Positions 31,919 through 39,019 of a DNA stretch of 39,019 bases are shown here, piece by piece. Source of the stretch: an uncultured Clostridia bacterium (GTDB taxonomy: Bacteria > Bacillota > Clostridia > Christensenellales > Borkfalkiaceae); assembly GCA_947589085.1 (NCBI GenBank), contig CANPZD010000009.1, positions 1 through 39,019 on the forward strand, read 5' to 3'. The notes beneath the pieces were generated by a model. The model did not search any database and was not told the origin of the DNA. It was given only the letters and a program-made list of their open reading frames with translations. Position 1 is the stretch's first letter, and the number at the start of each line of letters is the position of its first letter. The translations under genes were made by a program, and so were the position numbers.

Positions 31919-33958
31919 TCAGAATATGCTTTCGAGAAGCGACGCCGGCAGCGGGATCGAGAACGTGAACACGGCAAGCAACGCAAACACCGCGGCAAGC
32001 AGGACGATCCCCGCCACGTTCACGGCCTTGAACGCCTTTGCCGCCTTTCCTTCATAGTCGCCGCCGAAACAGCCCGCGGCAAGAATGAACCCGAACAGCC
32101 ACGCAAGCAGAATGAATACGAGCGGGGTTTTTACGCAGAGCGCCGTAAGCAGCGAGAGCGCAAGTCCCGCAAACGGAATGAGCGTACGGCGGAGTTCCGT
32201 GCGGAATTTCTTTTCGTCCGCGCGTTGTTTCCATGCGGCCGCGATCCGTACGACGGCGAATACAAGTCCGACGACGACGGCAAGCACGGCGATCCAGTTG
32301 ACCATCGCGCCGGTCACGGCATAGACGGTTCCTGATCCGCGGAACAGCGTATGGAATATGCTCCAACCGGCGCCGCCCGCATACGGATTCTTGCCGATAA
32401 ATCCGTTTGCAAACGTTTTCCACGACATCGCAAACAGATTCAGTTTGGGCGCCGCAGGATTATCGTAAAATCTCTGATAGGCGAAGTATGCGGGCACCAT
32501 GCCGATCAGCGAGAACAGGAAACATCCCACGATCAGTCCCGCAAAAAAGAGCACGCCCGCAGAAGTATTTTTCAGACGGTATTCCGCAATGACTTTCGCC
32601 GCGCGTTTTTCACGCGATTCGGGCGCGGGCGCGGCTCCTTCCGATTCCGAAGAAGCGGGTGCAAGCGCAGGCTCCGGCTCTTCGATGATCTTTTCGAGAT
32701 GATACCGTTTGGCCTTCTGCTGCCGCACAAGTCCGAGCACGAAGAGCACGGCAACGCCGGCGACCGGGATCAGGAAGGCGCCGTTCGTGCAGATCGCCGC
32801 CGCGCAGAACAATCCCGCGCCAAGGAGCGGCATCAGCGAGAGGAAACTCACGCGCTTGATCCCCGCCGCATAGAAACGGTGCGTAAGAGAGAGCGCGCAG
32901 GAGAAGAAGAACACGCCGATCATGAGGGGCGCGCCGACGTGCGCCAGAGAGAGCGTGATGCAGGACAGCACATAGAGAAGCGAAAAGGCAAACGCGGCTT
33001 TTTCGCTCCGGAACAGACGTTTGACAAAGCGGGAAAGCACGATCAGCGCGCCGAACGCCGCGAGCATCGGGAAAAATCTGACGCCGAACTGACTCATGCC
33101 GAAGATCGCCGCGCCGAGCGCAAGAAAATCCGTGCCGAATGCGCCGTAAACTTCATCCGCATGGTATGCGTGATGCAGGGGCGCGCCGGCTGCGTCCGTG
33201 GCGTAGGTATTCCGCCGCATTTCGGAGATCGTCATAAGGGTAGGGATCTCGCTCTGCGAAAAGCGCGTGTACGTGGACTGCGAAAGCGCGGGCACCGATT
33301 TCGGCTGCGCGTCTATAAGCGCTCCGGCGCGGTCGATCCCGGCCTGCGCGCTCTCGTTTTCGTGGTACGTCGCCGCATGCACTTTGACGTCCTCGATGAC
33401 AAAACGTTCCGCTTCCTCCCCGCTCCCCGTCTCTCCGACAAAGACGATCTCGTTGACAAGAACGTTGGCGCCGCCCGTTGCGGTCAATCCCACATAGCAG
33501 TAGGTGCTGCTGACGCTCCAACCCGTGATTCCGAAGGGAACAAAGTGATAAAATCCGTCTTTGATCTCCGGTCCGTCGGCGTTGCCCCCGTCCTGTTCCG
33601 CGGTATAAAAGTTTTCGAACGTCAGCGTGTCGTGATACGAGGACATGCTGAACGAATTCGAGCGCGAACCGCGCTGGATCGTGAGCGCCGCGGGCGTGCC
33701 CGGCTCCGCATAGATGATCGCAACGTCGACATACACTTCGGCGAGCGTCGTATCCGAGGGCAGCGAAGAATTGTAGATCTCAAACACGACGCCCGGCTCG
33801 GAACTGCTCTCCTGCGCGGCTTCAAGTTCGTACGCTTTCCCGGGGGCGTAAACGGATCCGAGCGTGCCGAGACCGACCGCCAGAAAGGCAAGCGACAGAA
33901 TGAAAAATGCGAGGAAAAACCCCTTGAACTTTTTGGATCTTGCAAAAGTTTTTTTCAT
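31919..33958 (-). CDS. Polytopic membrane protein, possibly a PMT/GT39-type glycosyltransferase
   Basis: A 679-residue integral membrane protein. An N-terminal transmembrane helix (about 14-35) is followed by an extracytoplasmic beta-rich domain (about 50-200) that reads like a carbohydrate-binding or jelly-roll module. About ten helices follow between 280 and 675, interrupted by a charged cytoplasmic loop with EEPEPALAPASSESEGAAPAPE (described, about 425-450). The segment HHAYHADEVYGAFGTDFLALG followed by FGVRFFPMLAAFGALIVLSRF recalls the first loop and helices of phospholipid-carrier-dependent glycosyltransferases, so transfer of sugar outside the membrane is a guess. AAAGGAAAC precedes the ATG. 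It heads the comM-dprA-topA run. Confidence 0.8.
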   Translation of the reverse strand: MKKTFARSKKFKGFFLAFFILSLAFLAVGLGTLGSVYAPGKAYELEAAQESSSEPGVVFEIYNSSLPSDTTLAEVYVDVAIIYAEPGTPAALTIQRGSRSNSFSMSSYHDTLTFENFYTAEQDGGNADGPEIKDGFYHFVPFGITGWSVSSTYCYVGLTATGGANVLVNEIVFVGETGSGEEAERFVIEDVKVHAATYHENESAQAGIDRAGALIDAQPKSVPALSQSTYTRFSQSEIPTLMTISEMRRNTYATDAAGAPLHHAYHADEVYGAFGTDFLALGAAIFGMSQFGVRFFPMLAAFGALIVLSRFVKRLFRSEKAAFAFSLLYVLSCITLSLAHVGAPLMIGVFFFSCALSLTHRFYAAGIKRVSFLSLMPLLGAGLFCAAAICTNGAFLIPVAGVAVLFVLGLVRQQKAKRYHLEKIIEEPEPALAPASSESEGAAPAPESREKRAAKVIAEYRLKNTSAGVLFFAGLIVGCFLFSLIGMVPAYFAYQRFYDNPAAPKLNLFAMSWKTFANGFIGKNPYAGGAGWSIFHTLFRGSGTVYAVTGAMVNWIAVLAVVVGLVFAVVRIAAAWKQRADEKKFRTELRRTLIPFAGLALSLLTALCVKTPLVFILLAWLFGFILAAGCFGGDYEGKAAKAFKAVNVAGIVLLAAVFALLAVFTFSIPLPASLLESIF

Positions 33959-34003
33959 GAGTTTCCTTTCCCTATTATAGAGTGATATTTTTTATTTTAA
34001 CCG

Positions 34004-34033
34004 ATTATACGCAAATTGTAAACGAATTTTCAA
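34004..34033 (-). promoter_or_regulatory. Promoter upstream of the membrane protein/comM operon
   Basis: TTGAAA (34028-34033), an 18-nt spacer and TATAAT (34004-34009) on the minus strand. A second TATAAT at 33974-33979 lies closer to the start but has no good -35. No strong internal terminator is seen before trxA, so one transcript could cover nine genes. Confidence 0.6.
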
Positions 34034-34083
34034 CGGATTTTCAAAAAATCTTTCCGAACGCGGAAATTCGGCTGCGGAAGAAG

Positions 34084-34112
34084 AAAAAATCCGCCGTTGA
34101 CGTTCGGCGGAT
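34084..34112 (-). terminator. Terminator of rplS
   Basis: An ATCCGCCG/CGGCGGAT stem (34089-34112) with an 8-nt loop is followed by TTTTTC on the minus strand, about 15 bp after the stop. Confidence 0.88.
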
Positions 34113-34125
34113 CTCTTCTTGCGGA

Positions 34126-34467
34126 TCATTTCTTTTCCTTGATTTTGGCGGCCTTTCCCGTAAGCCCGCGAAGATAATACAGCTTCGCTCTTCTTACTTT
34201 GCCCTGTCTCACCACATTGACGTATGCAATCTTGGGAGAATGGATCGGAAAGCAGCGCTCGACGCCCACGCCGAACGAAAGACGGCGAACGGTAAACGTT
34301 TCGCGGATCCCGCCGTTCTTTTTGGCGATGACGACGCCTTCGAAGTTCTGGATCCTCTCCTTGCCGCCCTCGATGATGCGGTAGCCTACCTTGACGGTGT
34401 CGCCGACATTGAAGGAAGGAACATTCTCCTTCATGCCCTCGGCCTCGATCATTTCGATGAGTCCCAT
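34126..34467 (-). CDS. rplS: Ribosomal protein L19
   Basis: A 113-residue 50S subunit protein at the interface with the 30S subunit. The sequence is typical throughout: [60 protein letters not shown] and [22 protein letters not shown] (positions about 19-113). GGAGGT lies eight bases before the ATG. It is transcribed alone, with its own promoter and terminator, rather than after trmD/rimM. The leader of about 65 nt is long enough for autoregulation, but I recognise no known L19 leader. Confidence 0.98.
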   Translation of the reverse strand: MGLIEMIEAEGMKENVPSFNVGDTVKVGYRIIEGGKERIQNFEGVVIAKKNGGIRETFTVRRLSFGVGVERCFPIHSPKIAYVNVVRQGKVRRAKLYYLRGLTGKAAKIKEKK

Positions 34468-34537
34468 TTGACTTTACCTCCATTTGTTACGCGGCGTTCA
34501 TGCCAAAAGGCAGAGGACCGCCCGAAGTCACTCGACT

Positions 34538-34566
34538 ATTATAAGGGATATTTTTCGAAAAAGCAA
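34538..34566 (-). promoter_or_regulatory. Promoter of rplS
   Basis: TTGCTT (34561-34566), a 17-nt spacer and TATAAT (34538-34543) on the minus strand. Confidence 0.75.
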
Positions 34567-34653
34567 CCGTTTTTTGCGCCGTTTCATAAAAATTTTGCGA
34601 ATTCTTCTTAATTTCCCCTCATCGGAAACGGATCTTGCCGCAAAGAGGCTCCC

Positions 34654-35895
34654 TCATGGGAACGTTTCCGGTTCCGGCTCCGGCACGAGCAGCGAGGGCA
34701 TGCGTTCCTCGATCCCGCGGACGCAGGAATAGGTGTCTCTTCTCACGAGCGAACGGGTAAGGAGCGTTCCGTCGCCGCCGTAGCGCAAAAGCCAACTCTC
34801 GCTCGCGATCCCCCGCTTCTGTTCCCGAAGCGTGCGGTTGACGCTGCCCTCGACGATCTCGGCGGGCGGCGGATCGATGAAAAAGAGGATCTCGCTCTCC
34901 ACCTCATAGCGGCTTCCGTCCGGCGCGCCGAAAAAATGAAATTCGACGGCGCCCTTTTTTGCGCTGCCGAGCAGATATACCGGAAACGAATAGGGATTCC
35001 GGATCTTCAGATCGCTGTAATCCGATACCATTGCGTCCTGCGAGGGCTGCACGTATCCCACGGAAAGAGAATGCGGATGGCTCTCGGTGATTTCCAGTCC
35101 CGCTCTGAGCGCCGCGCCGAACAGCGTCGTGCTCGCCTGGCAAACTCCGCCGCCCACGCCCGGCACGAATTCGCCGCTCTGAATGACCGCCGCCTCTTCG
35201 AATCCGTTTTCCCGCGTGCGTTTCCCGACGGTCTCGTTGAAAGAAAGTTCTTCCCCCGGCCCGATCACCGTGCCGGACAGGCGCGACGCCGCCAAAGCGA
35301 TATTGTGCGCGCGCGGCGCATTCGAGCCGTCGAATTTCGTGGAAAACTCCGAGAGAGGCTGCGTGCGCGCCCTGAGTTTTTCTTCCGTGACCTCGGGCGG
35401 AACTTCGACGCATGGAAGCGAGATCTCCGTCTTGCCCGTCTTCAAGGCCTCCTGCGCCATCGCGCAGATCCCCGTGAAATCGCAGGCAATGCCGTTGATC
35501 TCATGCGTATATTCGAACCCATCCTGCGAAAACGCCAACGCGGCGTCGACCCCGTCCCGCGCATTGGAGACGCACAGCGCGAGCAAATCCCGCTCCATTT
35601 CGACCCATTCCCGCCGCACTTCCGCCGTCAAAGATGCGCCCTTTTTCGCACGGCCGAGCACTTCCTCCACGTTGTCCGGATAATCCAATGCCGCGACATG
35701 GTCCCCCTCGGGCGTGCGAACGGTCAGCGGAAGCCGTTCCAGAGAGTTCCGCACGCGCGCCACCGCCTCCGTGTAAGGCATGCCGCCCACACGGATCCCG
35801 TTGACCTCCACGTCTTTTGCGATTTTTCCGCTTCCGCAACCCGATAAAAAAAGGCTCCCCGCGAGGAGGAGCGCCATCGTTTTCATGTATTTCAT
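34654..35895 (-). CDS. VanW-family lipoprotein
   Basis: A 413-residue predicted lipoprotein: signal segment with lipobox LSGC, lipidated at C20. Residues about 30-190 resemble the peptidoglycan-binding-type (YoaR-like) domain usually found before VanW. The VanW domain covers about 195-320, with HNIALAASRLSGTVIGPGEELSFN, VPGVGGGVCQASTTLF and ITESHPHSLSVGYV. The family is linked to vancomycin-resistance clusters and cell-wall metabolism, but its biochemical role is unknown. I prefer the ATG at 35895, with GGGAG six bases upstream; a TTG 18 bases earlier is in frame. No terminator is evident. It lies 143 bp after recF. Confidence 0.9.
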   Translation of the reverse strand: MKYMKTMALLLAGSLFLSGCGSGKIAKDVEVNGIRVGGMPYTEAVARVRNSLERLPLTVRTPEGDHVAALDYPDNVEEVLGRAKKGASLTAEVRREWVEMERDLLALCVSNARDGVDAALAFSQDGFEYTHEINGIACDFTGICAMAQEALKTGKTEISLPCVEVPPEVTEEKLRARTQPLSEFSTKFDGSNAPRAHNIALAASRLSGTVIGPGEELSFNETVGKRTRENGFEEAAVIQSGEFVPGVGGGVCQASTTLFGAALRAGLEITESHPHSLSVGYVQPSQDAMVSDYSDLKIRNPYSFPVYLLGSAKKGAVEFHFFGAPDGSRYEVESEILFFIDPPPAEIVEGSVNRTLREQKRGIASESWLLRYGGDGTLLTRSLVRRDTYSCVRGIEERMPSLLVPEPEPETFP

Positions 35896-35962
35896 ACGCT
35901 CCCGTCGAGACAAAGCAGCCTCTCGGAAAGTTCCTCGTCCGCTTCAAACAGCAAATCCGGGA

Positions 35963-35989
35963 GCATACTCCGTCTCTGTGACAGTATGC
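35963..35989. promoter_or_regulatory. Inverted repeat upstream of the VanW gene
   Basis: GCATACT (35963-35969) and AGTATGC (35983-35989) form a 7-bp inverted repeat with a 13-bp centre, about 70 bp upstream of the VanW start codon. An extended -10-like TGC-TATGAT lies just upstream on the minus strand. It could be an operator or a hairpin in the leader. Confidence 0.3.
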
Positions 35990-36038
35990 GTCGTATCATA
36001 GCAATCTATGCCGCCTAACGAAGCCGCAGAATCCGCTC

Positions 36039-37124
36039 TCACCGCACGATCCGCCCGCCCGAGATCCTGATCCTGTTGCCCTCCGCGCCGCTGAGCAGGC
36101 GCTCCGCGTGCGTACAGGTGAGAATACATTGCAGTCCGCGCACGCGGCCGAGCAGCTTTTTTCTGCGCGGCAGATCGAGTTCGCTGAGAACGTCGTCGAG
36201 AATGAGCACGGGCGGCTCGCCGGAAAGTTCCCTGAAGATCTCCGCTTCGGCAAGTTTCATAGAGAGCGCGGCGGTGCGGGCCTGTCCCTGCGAACTGTAT
36301 CCGCGGGCGTCCGTGCCGTCGATCAGAATCTTTATGTCGTCGCGGTGCGGCCCGACGGAAGTGAATCCGAGGCGGATATCCCGCTCGTAATTGGCGGAAA
36401 GTTCCCCGAGAAGTTTCGCCGCGATATCCCCCTCTTCCCCCCTGTATTCCTTGTCCGGCCCGAGCGAAAGCGTCTCCGCGCCGTCCGTGAGAAAGGCGTG
36501 CGCGTCTTTTGCGAGAACGGAAAGTTCGGCAAGATAATCTCTCCGCCGTCGGACGAGACGCGCCGCGTTTGCGGCGAGCTGTTCGTCCCAGACGGGGAGC
36601 GTTTCGAAGATGACCGCGGGGTCTCTCTCCTTCAGAAGATTGTTCCGCTGGTCGAGAATGCGGTTGTAGCGCAGCAATGCGGAGGCATACTCGCGGGACG
36701 TCTGCGAAATGGAGAGATTGAGAAATCTTCTGCGCTCGTCGGGGCCGTCCTGAATGAGCCGCAGTTCCCCGGGAGAAAAGAATACGCTGCGCATGTTCCC
36801 GACGAAATCGACGCTGCGGGTGACTTTGTTGCCGTTGAGCAGAAGATCCCGCCTGTTCTCATAGATCTCCGCGCCCAGAGAGATCGAACCGTAGCGGGTT
36901 TCCGCCTCGGCGGAGATCTTCGCGCAATCCGTTCCCAATTTGACGAGCTGACGGTCGTGGCGGATGCGGAGCGAAGCGCCCGTGCAGAGATAGAACACGG
37001 CTTCGGCGCAATTCGTCTTGCCCTGCGCGTTTTTGCCCGTGAGGATGTTCAGGCCGTCGACAAACTCGAAGGCCTCTTCCTCGTAATTTCTGAAATTTTT
37101 CAGCGTCAATTTTTTTACGACCAT
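36039..37124 (-). CDS. recF: DNA repair and recombination protein RecF
   Basis: An SMC-like ATPase that helps load RecA at single-stranded gaps, 361 residues. Walker A GKNAQGKT is at 30-37, the ABC-type signature region appears as YSSQGQART, and Walker B as VLILDDVLSELD. The length is normal. No clear Shine-Dalgarno precedes the ATG. It is divergent from dnaA; dnaN, which normally stands between dnaA and recF, is missing from the locus. Confidence 0.96.
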   Translation of the reverse strand: MVVKKLTLKNFRNYEEEAFEFVDGLNILTGKNAQGKTNCAEAVFYLCTGASLRIRHDRQLVKLGTDCAKISAEAETRYGSISLGAEIYENRRDLLLNGNKVTRSVDFVGNMRSVFFSPGELRLIQDGPDERRRFLNLSISQTSREYASALLRYNRILDQRNNLLKERDPAVIFETLPVWDEQLAANAARLVRRRRDYLAELSVLAKDAHAFLTDGAETLSLGPDKEYRGEEGDIAAKLLGELSANYERDIRLGFTSVGPHRDDIKILIDGTDARGYSSQGQARTAALSMKLAEAEIFRELSGEPPVLILDDVLSELDLPRRKKLLGRVRGLQCILTCTHAERLLSGAEGNRIRISGGRIVR

Positions 37125-37138
37125 TTCGGCAAAAACAC

Positions 37139-37167
37139 TTTCTTTTCGGACGATTTTGTATTATAAT
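37139..37167 (+). promoter_or_regulatory. Likely dnaA promoter
   Basis: TATAAT (37162-37167) with a weak -35 (TTTCTT, 37139-37144) about 75 bp before the dnaA ATG. No DnaA box (TTATCCACA-like) is seen in the 118-bp gap between recF and dnaA. Confidence 0.45.
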
Positions 37168-37195
37168 GGGAATACCTTACTTCACCGTAAATCAT

Positions 37196-37224
37196 ATTAT
37201 ACCAAATTTTGCAAAAAAGCGAAA
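37196..37224 (-). promoter_or_regulatory. Likely recF promoter
   Basis: TATAAT (37196-37201) with an extended -10 TGG on the minus strand; the -35 (TTTCGC, 37219-37224) is poor. It overlaps the dnaA leader, so the two divergent transcripts cross. Confidence 0.45.
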
Positions 37225-37242
37225 GCGTTTGAGAGGGAGAAA

Positions 37243-38592
37243 ATGGCCGAAAAAACACAATTCGAAGTACTGTGGGAAAAAGTGAAGGAGCGGGCGCGCC
37301 CCCTGATCAACCCCGTTTCGTTCGATACCTTTATCGACGGGTTGGTCCCCGAGGACGTCGTCAACAAAAAACTGGTCCTCCGCGCGCTGACCGAAACGGG
37401 CGCGAGCACGATCATCAAGAGCCATCTCGGCCAGCTCCGCGAGGCGGTGGCCGCCGCCGACGTGGGTCTCGTCGACGTCGTGATCGTGGTGGAAGGCAGC
37501 GAGATCTATTCGCTGAACGAACAGCCGGACGCGCTCGTCGAAGTATCCGTTCAGACGGACAAGCGGTTCACGTTCGAATCCTTTGTGGTGGGGAATTCGA
37601 ATAAATTTGTCTGCGCGGCCGCAAAATCCGTGGCAAGCGCACCCGGAGAAAATTTCAATCCTCTCTACATCTACGGCGGCTCCGGGCTGGGCAAGACGCA
37701 TCTTTTGCAGGCGATCGCAAACGAGATCAACGAAAAGAAGCCGTCGCTGAAAGTGCTCTATACCACGAGCGAGAAATTCCTCAACGAATATGTGGACAGC
37801 ATCGTTTCCTCGAAATCGGGGGAAGGCAGAGAGGCGAACGCGCGTTTCCGCAACCGCTATCGCAACGTGGACGTACTGCTCATCGACGATATTCAGTCTT
37901 GGGCGGGCAAGCGCGGCGTGCAGGAGGAATTCTTCCATACCTTCAACGAACTGTTCGCGCAGAACAAACAGATCGTCATTTCTTCCGACTGCCCCGCAAA
38001 AGAACTGACCACGCTCGAAGAACGGCTGCGCACGCGCTTCGAAGGCGGCCTCATCGCGGACATCCAGCCGCCCGACGTGGAGACGAAGATCGCGATCCTC
38101 AAGAGAAAGGCGCTGGAAAAAAAGTATATCATTCCCGACGACGTGCTCGCCTTCCTCGTAAAGAATTCCGACAACAACGTGCGCACGCTCGAAGGAAGGC
38201 TGAACACGGTGATCTTTGCCAGCAAACTGCACGAACAGCCCATCTCTCTGCAACTGGCTGCGACCGCGCTTCAGGAGGCGATCAACGTCGCGGAGCCGGA
38301 AGAGGTCACGCCGGAGACGATCGTGCGCGCGACGTGCGCATACTTCTCCATCTCGAAAGAGGACTTATTGGGACGGAACAAGCGGCAGGAGTTCGTGCGG
38401 GCGCGCCAGATCTGCACCTATCTCATGTGTGAAATGCTCACGCTTCCCCTCGTCACCATCGGAAAGGAAATGGGCGGCAAAGATCATTCCACGGTGATCT
38501 ACGCGCGGGACAAGATCGCCGATCTCATGCGCGTAAACGATACGATCCTTAAAGAGGTCAACGACATCAAGAGCGTCGTGCTCAAACAATAA
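37243..38592 (+). CDS. dnaA: Chromosomal replication initiator DnaA
   Basis: The AAA+ initiator that melts the origin, 449 residues. Domain I lies at about 1-85, a very short linker follows, Walker A GGSGLGKT is at 145-152 and Walker B LLIDDIQ at 212-218. The DNA-binding domain IV carries GRNKRQEFVRARQICTYLM and the DnaA signature GGKDHSTVIYAR. The ATG at 37243 has AGGGAG directly upstream; an in-frame TTG extension to 37156 starts ahead of the -10 box. A strong terminator follows the stop codon and mnmG is next. Confidence 0.97.
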   Translation: MAEKTQFEVLWEKVKERARPLINPVSFDTFIDGLVPEDVVNKKLVLRALTETGASTIIKSHLGQLREAVAAADVGLVDVVIVVEGSEIYSLNEQPDALVEVSVQTDKRFTFESFVVGNSNKFVCAAAKSVASAPGENFNPLYIYGGSGLGKTHLLQAIANEINEKKPSLKVLYTTSEKFLNEYVDSIVSSKSGEGREANARFRNRYRNVDVLLIDDIQSWAGKRGVQEEFFHTFNELFAQNKQIVISSDCPAKELTTLEERLRTRFEGGLIADIQPPDVETKIAILKRKALEKKYIIPDDVLAFLVKNSDNNVRTLEGRLNTVIFASKLHEQPISLQLAATALQEAINVAEPEEVTPETIVRATCAYFSISKEDLLGRNKRQEFVRARQICTYLMCEMLTLPLVTIGKEMGGKDHSTVIYARDKIADLMRVNDTILKEVNDIKSVVLKQ

Positions 38593-38597
38593 AGCAT

Positions 38598-38635
38598 TCC
38601 CCGCTTGCCCGCGGCGGGCAAACGGGGATTTTTTT
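38598..38635 (+). terminator. Strong terminator between dnaA and mnmG
   Basis: A 14-pair stem with one mismatch (TCCCCG/CGGGGA plus TTGCCCG/CGGGCAA, 38598-38628) is followed by TTTTTTT (38629-38635). It starts six bases after the dnaA stop and ends 11 bases before the mnmG ATG. Confidence 0.93.
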
Positions 38636-38646
38636 GCGGTGAAATC

Positions 38647-39019
38647 ATGCAGACATTTTCCGAAGGAGCCTGCGACGCGGTCGTCGTCGGCGCAGGGCAT
38701 GCCGGCGCGGAAGCGGCGCTGGCGCTCGCGCGGACGGGCCTCAAAACCGTCGTCCTCACGCTCAATCTCGACAGTATCGGCTTCATGCCCTGCAACCCCT
38801 CCGTCGGCGGAACGGCGAAGGGGCAGTTGGTGCGCGAAATCGACGCGCTCGGCGGCGAAATGGGCGTAAACGCCGACCGATGCGCGCTGCAATACCGCAT
38901 GCTCAACGAAGGCAAGGGCGCGGCGGTGCAGTCGCTCCGCGTGCAGGTGGATAAAAACAAATACCATACCGAGATGAAACGCACGTTCGAGCACACCGAA
39001 AATCTGCGCGTCGTGCAGG
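38647..39019 (+). CDS. mnmG: tRNA uridine 5-carboxymethylaminomethyl modification enzyme MnmG (partial)
   Basis: The FAD-dependent partner of MnmE that modifies U34 of several tRNAs. The first 124 codons are inside the window. They carry the FAD-binding [12 protein letters not shown] (13-24), [22 protein letters not shown] and [13 protein letters not shown], all characteristic of MnmG/GidA, then [15 protein letters not shown]. The ATG is preceded only by a weak GGTG, and a strong terminator ends 11 bases upstream, leaving little room for a promoter. Transcription therefore needs read-through from dnaA or an element inside the hairpin region. Confidence 0.95.
   Translation, partial: MQTFSEGACDAVVVGAGHAGAEAALALARTGLKTVVLTLNLDSIGFMPCNPSVGGTAKGQLVREIDALGGEMGVNADRCALQYRMLNEGKGAAVQSLRVQVDKNKYHTEMKRTFEHTENLRVVQ

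Noticed and set aside
30157-31968. 603-codon plus-strand frame opposite comM and dprA
   Set aside because: Shadow frame crossing a coupled gene junction; no ribosome-binding site.
37125-37242. oriC between recF and dnaA
   Set aside because: No TTATCCACA-like boxes or AT-rich unwinding repeats; the gap is filled by two promoters.

Overview
The window looks like chromosomal DNA from an uncultured Bacillota (Clostridia-type) bacterium. The evidence is low-GC-Gram-positive housekeeping synteny (comM-dprA-topA-trmFO-hslV-hslU, tilS-hpt, ruvX with DUF1292), Bacillus-like tRNA sequences, strong Shine-Dalgarno sites, textbook sigma-A promoters with 17-nt spacers, and surface lipoproteins of the BspA leucine-rich-repeat type. 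A Christensenellales/Borkfalkiaceae-like gut lineage is my guess from the style of the lipoproteins and interspersed repeats; it is not demonstrated.

Layout. 1-560: the first codons of a minus-strand lipoprotein gene cut by the window edge, REP-like repeats, and copy 1 of a palindrome/promoter/hairpin/palindrome module. 865-2763 (-): hpt and tilS. 2903-3303 (+): a promoter, three tRNAs (initiator Met, elongator Met, Glu) and a terminator. 3440-3964 (-): an AT-rich unknown gene. 4352-7654 (-): a large hybrid sensor kinase. 7844-11443 (-): a 1199-residue lipoprotein, divergent from a plus-strand operon at 11622-14378 (CDF metal exporter, DprA-like protein, YggS). 14538-15401 (+): a zinc-dependent phospholipase-C-like protein, convergent with queH and a fused ruvX-DUF1292 gene (15419-16804, -). 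16892-17370: repeat mosaic. 17524-21786 (-): a 1420-residue BspA-type lipoprotein, with copy 2 of the module directly upstream. 22246-33958 (-): a long co-directional run, membrane glycosyltransferase-like protein - comM - dprA - topA - trmFO - hslV - hslU - hisS - trxA, with tight gaps and stop/start overlaps. Then rplS, a VanW-type lipoprotein and recF (-), divergent dnaA (+), and the 5' part of mnmG running off the window end.

How the genes fit together. The core genes cover replication initiation and repair (dnaA, recF, topA, ruvX, dprA), tRNA modification (tilS, queH, trmFO, mnmG), translation (hisS, rplS, tRNAs), protein quality control (hslUV, trxA) and purine salvage (hpt). The accessory genes are mostly cell-surface or sensory.

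Most interesting signal. The 130-bp module at 417-558 and 21852-21996 carries a perfect sigma-A promoter between two copies of the palindrome CAAAAAGTATACTTTTTG. It sits upstream of, and points away from, two lipoprotein genes that share the same N-terminus and ribosome-binding site. It could encode a ~75-nt RNA ending in an intrinsic terminator, be an invertible (phase-variable) promoter caught facing away from both genes, or both. Other notable points are two TATAAT-N6-ATG starts implying leaderless mRNAs, a ruvX-DUF1292 fusion that keeps an internal Shine-Dalgarno and ATG, and a terminator directly in front of mnmG.
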